A DNA stretch of 6,532 nucleotides from an uncultured Burkholderiales bacterium (GCA_903831925.1 CAIKZV010000021.1:1-6532); one strand, 5' to 3'. Numbered from the stretch's first letter, positions 1 through 5,944 are shown. Program-made: numbers and translations. The notes: a model not told the origin generated them from the letters alone.

Positions 1-1188
1 CGCTCGCCGGGTTCGCCCGAGGGCGTCAAGGGCATCTCGCTCTTCATCGTGCCCAAGTTCCTCATCGTCGCGCAGGGCAAGCTCGGCGCCCGCAACGATG
101 TGTTCTGCACCTCGATCGAACACAAGCTCGGCATCAAGGCGAGTCCGACCGCGGTGCTGCTCTATGGCGACGGCAAGTTTCCGGTGGCTGCGGCTGCCGG
201 TCAGACACCGGCAGCCGGTGCCCTCGGTTGGCTGGTCGGCGAAGAAAATCGCGGCCTCGAATACATGTTCGTGATGATGAACGCCGCGCGCTTTTCGGTG
301 GGCATGCAGGGCGTGGCGATTGCCGAGCGTTCGTATCAGAAAGCGGTGGGCTATGCCCGCGACCGCGTACAGAGCCGCGCGGTCGAAGGGTCATCGGGGC
401 CGGTGGCGATCATTCAGCATCCAGACGTGCGTCGCATGCTCATGACCATGCGTGCCCTGACCGAAGGCGCCCGCTCACTGGCTTATGTGGGCGCGGCGGC
501 GTTTGATGCCGCGCACGCATCGCCCGATCCGGCGACCGCCAAGGCGAATGCCACCTTCTATGAGTTCCTGGTGCCGATCGTCAAAGGCTTCTCGACCGAG
601 ATGAGCCTGGAGGTCACCTCGCTCGGCGTGCAAGTCCATGGCGGCATGGGCTTCATCGAGGAAACCGGCGCGGCCCAGTACTACCGCGATGCCCGCATCC
701 TCACCATCTACGAAGGCACGACCGCGATCCAGGCCAACGACCTGATCGGTCGAAAGACCGTGCGCGACGGCGGCCAGACCGCGCGTGCGGTACTGGCCCG
801 TGTGCGGCAGACGATTGCCGAGATGCCCGCCGATGGCGGCGATCTGCAGGCGATTGCCGCGCGACTGACCGAGGGCGCGCAGGCACTGTCTGACGCGATC
901 GATTTTCTGGTGGCTCAGGGCAAGGGCGACGCCCGGGCGGTCTATGCCGGCAGCGTGCCCTATCTGATGCTCAGCGGCACGGTGCTGGCCGGATGGCAGA
1001 TGGCCCGCGCCGCGCTGGCAGCAAAGGCATTGCTGGCGGCGCCGGATGCCGATACTGCCTTTCTCAAGGCCAAGATCGGCACGGCGCGGTTTTATGCCGA
1101 TCATGTCCTGTCCCGGTCGGGCGCCTATTGCGCGGCGATCGTGGCGGGTGCCGCCGGAACGCTTGCGCTCGAAGAGGCCATGTTTTAG
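1..1188 (+). CDS. Acyl-CoA dehydrogenase with extra C-terminal domain (5' partial)
   Basis: This is an FAD-dependent enzyme that oxidises an acyl-CoA to the 2,3-enoyl-CoA in fatty-acid or related acyl-CoA breakdown. The reading frame is open from base 1 and ends at TAG 1186-1188, giving 395 residues; the N-terminal part lies before the window, so the GTG at 49 is not a real start. Visible landmarks (numbered from base 1) are the GWLVGEENRG segment at 76-85, HGGMGFIEE near 214-222, and YEGT at 237-240, where Glu238 matches the catalytic base of the MCAD-type enzymes. The last 130 or so residues, including AKIGTARFYADHVL, fit the extra C-terminal domain of the long (about 600-residue) family that includes the methylmercaptopropionyl-CoA dehydrogenase DmdC. 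The exact substrate cannot be read from the sequence. An alanine-rich loop at about residues 57-74 looks longer than usual and is encoded by a perfect inverted repeat. The next gene is 52 nt downstream. Confidence 0.93.
   Translation, partial: RSPGSPEGVKGISLFIVPKFLIVAQGKLGARNDVFCTSIEHKLGIKASPTAVLLYGDGKFPVAAAAGQTPAAGALGWLVGEENRGLEYMFVMMNAARFSVGMQGVAIAERSYQKAVGYARDRVQSRAVEGSSGPVAIIQHPDVRRMLMTMRALTEGARSLAYVGAAAFDAAHASPDPATAKANATFYEFLVPIVKGFSTEMSLEVTSLGVQVHGGMGFIEETGAAQYYRDARILTIYEGTTAIQANDLIGRKTVRDGGQTARAVLARVRQTIAEMPADGGDLQAIAARLTEGAQALSDAIDFLVAQGKGDARAVYAGSVPYLMLSGTVLAGWQMARAALAAKALLAAPDADTAFLKAKIGTARFYADHVLSRSGAYCAAIVAGAAGTLALEEAMF
191..217 (+). repeat. Perfect 11-bp inverted repeat inside the acyl-CoA dehydrogenase gene
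   Basis: CGGCTGCCGGT at 191-201 is the exact reverse complement of ACCGGCAGCCG at 207-217, with a 5-nt CAGAC spacer, so the mRNA could form a strong GC-rich hairpin. It is in frame and encodes part of an Ala/Gly/Pro-rich loop between the conserved SPTAV and GWLVGEEN segments. No T-run follows, so it does not look like a terminator. Confidence 0.8.
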
Positions 1189-1226
1189 TTCGTGGCGGTC
1201 GAGCCGATACATCTGACGATGCGCAC

Positions 1227-1233
1227 AGAGGAG
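1227..1233 (+). promoter_or_regulatory. Ribosome binding site that decides the start of the DUF4124 gene
   Basis: AGAGGAG lies 7 nt before the ATG at 1241. A second in-frame ATG at 1265 has GGGAGAG only 4 nt upstream, a less favourable spacing. The first ATG is therefore preferred, though the second would give a shorter and more typical signal peptide. Confidence 0.55.
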
Positions 1234-1240
1234 TCGGCCA

Positions 1241-1867
1241 ATGTCTGCTGATCGGGAGAGCGCGATGAGCGCGGCAAGCGGATCGGCGCTCCGGTCGGTA
1301 TTGACGGTTGTCGGATGCCTCGCGCTGTGCGCGGGTTCGCTTGGTCCGATGTCGGCCTGGGGTGCAACGACCGCTTTGACGACCGGCACTGTCCCGGCTG
1401 CGCCGCGGGGCGAGGTCGCGGTCACGACCATTTATCGCAATACCCTGAAAGACGGCACGGTCGAATTCAGCGATCGTCCCGCGGCACCAGGGGCGGGTGC
1501 GGCAAATGTCGGTCACTCAACCTATCTGGTGCCTGATGCCGCTGATGCGCTCAGGCGCGCCGAGGCCGAGCGCGAGTACTGGCGAAAACAGGCAGAAGCC
1601 TTCGAGACGCGCAATCAGCAGCGAGAGGCACAGGCCGCCGCAGCGGCGACGCGCCGGGCTCAGGCTTCAAGCCAGCCTGCCAGGGTGTGGACTTATGACC
1701 CGGAACTGCTCCCGAGAACGGTTTATTACGTGAACGGCAGGCCCATGAATCGCATGGTTGCGCCGCAGATCGTACCCGGCGCCGGCTATGCACCGGCGCC
1801 TCGCCCATCGGTGGGCAGCGCTGTGCCGTTTGGCTTGCCCTATCGTCCCGGCGGTCTTTCACGCTAG
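1241..1867 (+). CDS. Exported DUF4124 domain protein with coiled-coil segment
   Basis: This is a 208-residue protein of unknown function. Residues 16-42 form a hydrophobic stretch after an arginine (SALRSVLTVVGCLALCAG), consistent with a signal peptide, although no clean signal-peptidase site is obvious. Residues 63-80, TIYRNTLKDGTVEFSDRP, match the N-terminal motif of DUF4124 (aromatic-Arg, then DG.v.fsDrP), a domain common in proteobacterial envelope proteins. Residues 101-145 are rich in Ala, Glu, Arg and Gln and could form a coiled coil. The C-terminus is rich in Pro and Gly. It is probably periplasmic. It sits between the acyl-CoA dehydrogenase gene and the rpsP promoter; nothing in the sequence ties it functionally to either. 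The domain call is fairly sure; the role is unknown. Confidence 0.85.
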   Translation: MSADRESAMSAASGSALRSVLTVVGCLALCAGSLGPMSAWGATTALTTGTVPAAPRGEVAVTTIYRNTLKDGTVEFSDRPAAPGAGAANVGHSTYLVPDAADALRRAEAEREYWRKQAEAFETRNQQREAQAAAAATRRAQASSQPARVWTYDPELLPRTVYYVNGRPMNRMVAPQIVPGAGYAPAPRPSVGSAVPFGLPYRPGGLSR

Positions 1868-1870
1868 CTT

Positions 1871-1892
1871 GGCCAAATCGATGGGCCAAATC
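1871..1892 (+). repeat. 9-bp direct repeat GGCCAAATC upstream of rpsP
   Basis: GGCCAAATC occurs at 1871-1879 and again at 1884-1892, 13 bp apart. The flanking bases also give a 6-bp inverted repeat, TTGGCC at 1869-1874 against GGCCAA at 1884-1889. The second copy covers the place where the -35 element of the rpsP promoter should be, so this could be an operator or a chance repeat in a short spacer. Confidence 0.5.
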
Positions 1893-1911
1893 TGCTGAAA
1901 GCGGATATAAT
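1882..1911 (+). promoter_or_regulatory. Probable sigma-70 promoter of the rpsP-rimM-trmD-rplS operon
   Basis: A perfect -10 hexamer TATAAT lies at 1906-1911. The best -35 candidate at acceptable spacing is TGGGCC at 1882-1887 (18-bp spacer), which matches TTGACA at only three positions. Transcription would begin near 1917-1919 and leave an A/T-rich leader of about 30 nt before rpsP. The perfect -10 in otherwise GC-rich DNA, placed directly before a ribosomal operon, is the main support. Confidence 0.6.
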
Positions 1912-1946
1912 CGAAGGCTTTTTACGCAAAACTGCAAGGATTTCTC

Positions 1947-2216
1947 ATGGTCGTTCTTCGTCTGGCGCGGGGTGGCGCGAAAGCCCGGCCCTTCTTTAAT
2001 GTGATTGCGACCGACAGCCGCAACCGTCGTGATGGTCGTTTCATCGAGCGTTTGGGCTTTTACAACCCGATCGCCGCCGATGGTGAGAACGGTCTTCGAC
2101 TGTCGCTTGATCGGATCGAATACTGGGTCAGCCACGGCGCGCAAGTGTCGCCGACTGTCCAGCGCCTGATCCGCGATTTCGCGGTCAAGCAGAAGGCTGC
2201 TGCGGCAGCTGCCTGA
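1947..2216 (+). CDS. rpsP: 30S ribosomal protein S16
   Basis: S16 is a small-subunit protein that binds 16S rRNA early in 30S assembly. The 89-residue length is normal for the family. The start MVVLRLARGGAKARPFF, the motif FNVIATDSRNRRDGRFIE and the segment LGFYNPIA are characteristic; the C-terminus ends in a short alanine run. The Shine-Dalgarno sequence AAGGA at 1936-1940 is 6 nt before the ATG in an A/T-rich leader with no obvious pairing, as expected for strong expression. It is the first gene of the operon; rimM follows about 50 nt downstream. Confidence 0.98.
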   Translation: MVVLRLARGGAKARPFFNVIATDSRNRRDGRFIERLGFYNPIAADGENGLRLSLDRIEYWVSHGAQVSPTVQRLIRDFAVKQKAAAAAA

Positions 2217-2225
2217 TCGAACTTT

Positions 2226-2267
2226 CCCGATCGCAGTCTGTTTCTGCATCGCTCGCTTCCGGTCGGG
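2226..2267 (+). promoter_or_regulatory. Possible mRNA hairpin masking the rimM start
   Basis: CCCGATCG at 2226-2233 can pair with CGGTCGGG at 2260-2267 (8 pairs, one of them G-U) across a 26-nt loop. The 3' arm contains the first base of the GTG at 2267 and the first three bases of GGGTGA (2265-2270), the only Shine-Dalgarno-like sequence for the alternative GTG at 2279. Folding would limit ribosome access to rimM. This is a prediction from base pairing only. Confidence 0.45.
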
Positions 2268-2809
2268 TGAATCGGTTGGTGGCTGCTGATCCGCTGCGAA
2301 CGATTGCACTTGGGCGGATTATCGGCGCCTGGGGCGTCGGCGGCTGGATCAAGGTCGAGCCCTTCGCGGGGGCCGGCGAGACCGCGCTGGTCAAAGCGCC
2401 GAGCTGGCATCTGGTCCGCTCCGGCGGGCCGGCAGTGGCCGCGATCGATCAGTGGGTTGATGTCGATCGGGCGCGTCGGCACAGTTCCGGCGTGGTGGCC
2501 AAGTTTCCGGATTGCGATGACCGTGACGCGGCACTTGCCCTCAGGGGCTGCGAAGTCGGCGTGCGCCGATGCGATTTCCCGAAGCTCCCGCAAGGCCAGT
2601 TCTACTGGGTCGATCTGATCGGCTGCGAGATCTCGAATCCGGCCGGCGAGGCGCTCGGCCGGGTCAGTGCGATCGACGATCACGGCGCGCATCCGATCAT
2701 CGAAACCGATGCCGGCCTGCTGATTCCATATGTCGATGCCTATCTGATCGAAGTCGCGCCGGACGAGGGCCGCATCGTGGTCGACTGGCAGGCCGACTGG
2801 TCACGCTGA
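2267..2809 (+). CDS. rimM: Ribosome maturation factor RimM
   Basis: RimM binds S19 and the 30S head and assists 16S rRNA maturation in the cytoplasm. The 180-residue length fits the family. The N-terminal domain shows IALGRIIGAWGVGGWIKVEP at 13-32, then the conserved DDRDAALALRGCEV at 84-97. The C-terminal PRC-barrel domain begins with FYWVDLIGCEI at 112-122 and ends with LLIPYVDAYL and GRIVVDW. The GTG at 2267 gives this length but lacks a Shine-Dalgarno sequence; the in-frame GTG at 2279 has GGGTGA 8 nt upstream and would remove four residues ahead of the domain, so either start is possible. The weak start and overlapping hairpin suggest low translation relative to rpsP. trmD starts 16 nt after the stop. 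Confidence 0.96.
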   Translation: MNRLVAADPLRTIALGRIIGAWGVGGWIKVEPFAGAGETALVKAPSWHLVRSGGPAVAAIDQWVDVDRARRHSSGVVAKFPDCDDRDAALALRGCEVGVRRCDFPKLPQGQFYWVDLIGCEISNPAGEALGRVSAIDDHGAHPIIETDAGLLIPYVDAYLIEVAPDEGRIVVDWQADWSR

Positions 2810-2825
2810 TTCGGCGAAGTCGGCC
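2791..2825 (+). promoter_or_regulatory. Possible mRNA hairpin abutting the trmD start
   Basis: GGCCGACT at 2791-2798 (end of rimM) is the exact reverse complement of AGTCGGCC at 2818-2825, which ends immediately before the trmD ATG at 2826; the loop is 19 nt. The weak Shine-Dalgarno candidate GAAG (2816-2819) lies at the loop-stem junction. A ribosome translating the end of rimM would open the stem, so this could couple trmD translation to rimM. The folding is inferred. Confidence 0.5.
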
Positions 2826-3575
2826 ATGGACATCGAGCTTGTCACGCTCTTTCCCGAGATGGTCGAACCGGCCGCCCGGTTCGGCGTGACCGGCCGCGCC
2901 ATCGATCGCGGCATCTGGCGGCTGCGGTGCTGGAATCCCCGCGATCAGGCGACCGATGCCTATCGGCGGGTCGATGATCGACCCTTCGGTGGCGGACCCG
3001 GTATGGTGATGATGGCCGAGCCGCTTGCCGCCTGCCTGGCTGCCCTGCATGGCCGCCGTGCGGCCGAGGGCTTGCCGCGGGCAAGAGTGATTCACCTGTC
3101 GCCCACTGGTGTGCCGCTGACGCAAACCAAGGTGGCCGAACTCGCTGCGCTGCCAGGTTTCGCGCTGGTGTGCGGCCGGTATGAGGCGATCGATCAGCGC
3201 CTGCTCGATGCCGACGTTGATGAAGAGATTTCGATTGGCGACTTCATCGTGTCGGGCGGTGAGTTGCCGGCGCTGTCGCTGATCGATGCGGTCGTGCGCC
3301 TGCTGCCGGGGGTCATGACCGATGCCGGGTCGGCGCTTCAGGACTCGTTTTCCGACGGTCTGCTCGAGGGACCGCATTTCACCCGGCCGGAAGTCTTTGG
3401 TGGTGTGCCGGTGCCTGAAGTGCTGATGTCGGGTCACCATGCACGAATTGCCCGCTGGCGCCGGGAGTCGTCATTGCGGCTGACTGCGCAGCGGCGGCCC
3501 GAACTGATCGAGCAGGCTCGGCGTGATGGCCGCCTGAGCGCTCAGGATGAAGCATTTCTGCGGCAGTTGAGTTAA
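2826..3575 (+). CDS. trmD: tRNA (guanine-N1-)-methyltransferase TrmD
   Basis: TrmD transfers a methyl group from S-adenosylmethionine to N1 of G37 in tRNAs that have G36, which prevents +1 frameshifting. It works as a homodimer with a trefoil-knot (SPOUT) fold. The protein is 249 residues, close to E. coli TrmD. Visible motifs are VDDRPFGGGPGMVMM at 49-63, the knot and AdoMet-site segments LSPTG (91-95), VCGRYEAID (115-123) and SIGDFIVSGGELPAL (136-150), then DSFSDGLLEGPHFTRPEV (173-190). Arg158 and Asp173 align with the catalytic Arg154 and Asp169 of the E. coli enzyme. The start MDIELVTLFPEM is canonical for the family, but its Shine-Dalgarno is poor and abuts a predicted hairpin, which fits the low TrmD level known in E. 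coli. Confidence 0.98.
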   Translation: MDIELVTLFPEMVEPAARFGVTGRAIDRGIWRLRCWNPRDQATDAYRRVDDRPFGGGPGMVMMAEPLAACLAALHGRRAAEGLPRARVIHLSPTGVPLTQTKVAELAALPGFALVCGRYEAIDQRLLDADVDEEISIGDFIVSGGELPALSLIDAVVRLLPGVMTDAGSALQDSFSDGLLEGPHFTRPEVFGGVPVPEVLMSGHHARIARWRRESSLRLTAQRRPELIEQARRDGRLSAQDEAFLRQLS

Positions 3576-3745
3576 ACTGATGGGCTTTGCTGCCTGCGGC
3601 TGATGCAAGCTGGCGTCTGATCGAAGCTGATCTGAGGCTTGCGCACGGTTTTCGGCGGTTGTCGTTAAACATCCATCCTCTGGCCGGGCCTGTTATTTCG
3701 GGCTGTGTCCCCTGCACCGGTGAACGATGGTTACGGAGTGATCCC
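3576..3745 (+). other. 170-nt spacer between trmD and rplS
   Basis: No gene is supported here; the frame is open into rplS from 3587, but the upstream peptide does not resemble L19. A possible weak hairpin pairs GCAAGC at 3605-3610 with GCTTGC at 3637-3642. TTGTCG (3659-3664) and TGTTAT (3691-3696) resemble promoter hexamers, but their 26-bp spacing is wrong, so no promoter is called. The pentamer CTGAT recurs at 3577, 3600, 3617 and 3627. The spacer may hold an RNA-processing or regulatory site. Confidence 0.3.
3735..3738 (+). promoter_or_regulatory. Ribosome binding site that sets the rplS start
   Basis: GGAG in the context ACGGAGTGAT lies 7 nt before the ATG at 3746, selecting this start over the open frame running from 3587. 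A small 5-bp hairpin (GATCC 3740-3744 with GGATC 3748-3752) could form over the ATG, but it leaves the GGAG free. Confidence 0.7.
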
Positions 3746-4132
3746 ATGGATCTGATCAAGCAACTCGAACAGGAAGAGATCGCCCGCCTCGGGCGCACCA
3801 TCCCGGTTTTCGCCCCTGGCGATACCGTCGTGGTCAACGTGAACGTCGTCGAGGGCACGCGCAAGCGGGTTCAGGCGTATGAGGGCGTCGTGATTGCCAA
3901 GCGCAACCGCGGACTGAACTCCTCGTTCATCGTGCGCAAGATCTCCTCGGGCGAAGGCGTCGAGCGGACCTTCCAGACCTATTCGCCCCTGATCGCATCG
4001 ATCGATGTCAAGCGTCGTGGCGACGTGCGTCGCGCCAAGCTCTACTACCTGCGCGAGCGCTCGGGCAAATCGGCGCGCATCAAGGAAAAGCTGCCGACGC
4101 GTGCCGCGGCCGCTGCTCCGGCTGCGAAGTAA
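3746..4132 (+). CDS. rplS: 50S ribosomal protein L19
   Basis: L19 is a large-subunit protein located at the 30S-50S interface, where it contributes to an intersubunit bridge. The protein is 128 residues, normal for the family with a slightly long tail. The start MDLIKQLEQEEIARL, the PGDTVVVNVNVVEGTRKRVQ segment, FEGV-type YEGVVIAKRNRG, and the YSPLIASIDVKRRGDVRRAK and LYYLRERSGKSARIKEK blocks are all typical. The C-terminus is alanine-rich. A good Shine-Dalgarno (GGAG) supports the start and suggests high expression, matching rpsP rather than the two genes between them. The Nudix gene begins 24 nt after the TAA stop, in the same frame. Confidence 0.98.
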   Translation: MDLIKQLEQEEIARLGRTIPVFAPGDTVVVNVNVVEGTRKRVQAYEGVVIAKRNRGLNSSFIVRKISSGEGVERTFQTYSPLIASIDVKRRGDVRRAKLYYLRERSGKSARIKEKLPTRAAAAAPAAK

Positions 4133-4156
4133 TTCGACTGCCGGACGGTCAGCGCT

Positions 4157-4864
4157 TTGAGCGGGTCCGACCGGTCGACGGAACGTCGGTTCATCACCGA
4201 CCCTCGCACGGCGCCGGTCGACGACCGCGCGCCGGCGCTGCCTGCGATTGATCCCGCTCACCTGAGCCCAGAGGCGATTCGACGACGCTTTCACCAGCCG
4301 CCCGACTGGGTGCCCGAGGTGATCGACGACCGCTATCGGTCCTCCCCCGACCTGCCCAGAGCCGCTGCCGTGCTGGTCCCGCTGGTGTGCCGGGCTGCCG
4401 GCCTGTCGGTCCTGCTGACCGAACGCACCGCCCATCTGACCTCGCATGCCGGGCAGGTGGCCTTTCCGGGCGGACGCACCGAGCCGAGCGATGCCTCGCC
4501 GGTTGCCACGGCACTGCGCGAGACCGAAGAAGAGATCGGGCTGCATCGCTCGCATATCGAAGTGCTGGGCGCCATGCCGCAATACCTCACCGGCAGCGGT
4601 TTCGTGGTCACGCCGGTGGTGGGCCTGGTCGAGGCCACGCATACCCTCAAGCTCGACGATAACGAGGTCGCTGAAGCCTTCGAGGTGCCCCTGGCCTTCC
4701 TGATGGATCCGGCCAACCATCAGCGTCGCCTCTATCGCTGGTCGGACGGCGGGGAGCGCAGTTTCTTTGCCATGCCCTGGACCGGTCCGGATGGCGACGA
4801 ACATTTCATCTGGGGCGTGACCGCAGCGATGATTCGCAATCTCTATCGTTTCGTCTCGGCATAA
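4157..4864 (+). CDS. Nudix hydrolase, probable CoA pyrophosphatase
   Basis: It probably cleaves coenzyme A or its derivatives to 4'-phosphopantetheine compounds and 3',5'-ADP using Mg or Mn ions. The protein has 235 residues. The Nudix region is GGRTEPSDASPVATALRE at 105-122 followed by TEEEIGL, with Glu122, Glu125 and Glu126 as expected metal ligands. The preceding LLTERTAHLTSHAGQVAF at 87-104 matches the CoA-pyrophosphatase (UPF0035) signature, except that Thr95 replaces the usual Arg. Further matches are GSGFVVTPVVG (147-157) and HFIWGVTAAMIRNL (216-229). About 40 residues precede the region shared with short homologues. The TTG at 4157 is the only plausible initiator between the in-frame stop at 4130 and a GTG deep in the conserved region; it lacks a clear Shine-Dalgarno. 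It is probably read with the rplS transcript. Confidence 0.92.
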   Translation: MSGSDRSTERRFITDPRTAPVDDRAPALPAIDPAHLSPEAIRRRFHQPPDWVPEVIDDRYRSSPDLPRAAAVLVPLVCRAAGLSVLLTERTAHLTSHAGQVAFPGGRTEPSDASPVATALRETEEEIGLHRSHIEVLGAMPQYLTGSGFVVTPVVGLVEATHTLKLDDNEVAEAFEVPLAFLMDPANHQRRLYRWSDGGERSFFAMPWTGPDGDEHFIWGVTAAMIRNLYRFVSA

Positions 4865-4870
4865 TCGGCC

Positions 4871-5944
4871 ATGGGCTTCATTGCACTCATTCTGGCGCTG
4901 ACGCTGGAGCAGTTGCGCCCCCTGCCTCGCGACAATGTCGTCCATCGCATGGCCTCGGGCTTTGCCGACTGGATCGCAGCTACGACCGATGCCGGCCGGC
5001 GCCGCCACGGGATGTTCGGCTGGCTGCTGGCAATCGGATCGGCGATGCTGGCGGTCGTACTGGCTCAGCTGCTCCTTGAGGCCATCCATCCGCTTCTGGT
5101 CCTGGCGCTTCATGTGGTCGTCGTCTATTTCACGATCGGTTTCCGGCAATTCAGCCATGCCTTTACCGAGATCCAGCTCGGGCTTGCCGCCAATGACCCG
5201 GACGGCGCCCGTCAGGCACTGCAGCGCTGGATTCGTCGTCACGACCCGAGCTTCGTCGCAGCCGATCTGTCGGTCACCGAGCTGTGCCGGGTGGCGATTT
5301 CGCATGCCCTGATCGAGGCGCATCGCCATGTGTTCGGCCCGCTCTTCTGGTACATCCTGCTGCCGGGTGCGATCGGTCCGATCCTCTATCGCGGCGCCCA
5401 GTTTCTGGCTGAGCACTGGCCCGCAGACCCGGGGCGCAGCGGCGCATCCGACCGGTTGGTGGTGGGCACGGGCGGCGCATCGGCCGGCGCCCCGATTCGC
5501 GAGCCCGGTCAGTCGCAAGCCGAGGGCGTGCCCTATGGCTGGTTCGCCGATCAGGCCTATCGATGGCTCGACTGGTTACCGGTCAGGCTGGCAGCCGCAG
5601 GCTTTGCGGTTGTCGGCAATTTTGAAGACGCGGTGTATTGCTGGCGGGCAGCGTCGGCAGTCCATGTCGGTGACGCCCAGCGCCGTATCTTGCTGATGAC
5701 CGGCAGCGGTGCCCTCGGTGTGCGATTGGCTGATCCGACGCTCGAGGCGGATATGCGCCGCGCAGACACGGTGCTTGAGGCTGATGAGCTCGCCTCGTCG
5801 CCGACTTCCGGCGGATTCGAGTGGTCGGGTGCAGACCCCGACGCCGCGACATTGCGCAGCGCGGTCGGTCTGGTCTGGCGGTCGGTGGTGCTATGGATTC
5901 TGCTGTTTTCGATGCTGACTATCGCCAATTGGCTTGGCCGCTGA
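4871..5944 (+). CDS. CobD/CbiB-family integral membrane protein
   Basis: This 357-residue membrane protein belongs to the family related to CobD/CbiB (adenosylcobinamide-phosphate synthase in cobalamin synthesis) and AmpE. Landmarks are LALTLEQLRPLPRDNVVHR at 8-26, YFTIGFRQFSHAFTEIQLGL at 86-105, SHALIEAHRHVFGPLFWYIL at 144-163 and VGNFEDAVYCWR at 248-259. Hydrophobic membrane segments lie at about 49-69, 73-91, 155-175 and 336-354. The stretch at about 184-222 is polar, rich in Gly, Ser and Ala, and looks like a family-variable insertion. No other cobalamin gene is in the window, so a role in B12 synthesis is unproven; betaproteobacteria commonly carry this version beside the rplS-Nudix genes. 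The ATG is 6 nt after the Nudix stop with no clear Shine-Dalgarno, suggesting translational coupling. Confidence 0.85.
   Translation: MGFIALILALTLEQLRPLPRDNVVHRMASGFADWIAATTDAGRRRHGMFGWLLAIGSAMLAVVLAQLLLEAIHPLLVLALHVVVVYFTIGFRQFSHAFTEIQLGLAANDPDGARQALQRWIRRHDPSFVAADLSVTELCRVAISHALIEAHRHVFGPLFWYILLPGAIGPILYRGAQFLAEHWPADPGRSGASDRLVVGTGGASAGAPIREPGQSQAEGVPYGWFADQAYRWLDWLPVRLAAAGFAVVGNFEDAVYCWRAASAVHVGDAQRRILLMTGSGALGVRLADPTLEADMRRADTVLEADELASSPTSGGFEWSGADPDAATLRSAVGLVWRSVVLWILLFSMLTIANWLGR

Noticed and set aside
475..1431. A 318-codon open frame on the minus strand opposite the acyl-CoA dehydrogenase
   Set aside because: It is antisense to conserved coding sequence, crosses a gene boundary and encodes an arginine- and histidine-rich product typical of shadow frames.
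1868..1892. TTGGCC/GGCCAA inverted repeat as a terminator of the DUF4124 gene
   Set aside because: The stem is only 6 bp, no T-run follows, and it sits directly against the rpsP promoter.
3587..3745. N-terminal extension of L19 from an upstream in-frame start
   Set aside because: The extra 53 residues do not resemble L19, while the ATG at 3746 has a good Shine-Dalgarno and the canonical MDLIKQLEQEEI start.
4105..4132. Alanine-rich C-terminal tails of L19 and S16 as possible degradation or regulatory tags
   Set aside because: Ala/Lys-rich tails are common natural variation in these ribosomal proteins in GC-rich bacteria.
2819..4873. TCGGCC immediately before the starts of trmD and the CobD-family gene (TCGGCCA before the DUF4124 ATG) as a shared start signal
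   Set aside because: It has no complementarity to the 16S 3' end, it is short and GC-rich, and in trmD it is explained as a stem arm.
3731..5518. A 595-codon open frame on the minus strand opposite rplS, the Nudix gene and the CobD-family gene
   Set aside because: It is antisense to three well-supported genes, its product has no recognisable motif, and long antisense frames are common in GC-rich DNA.
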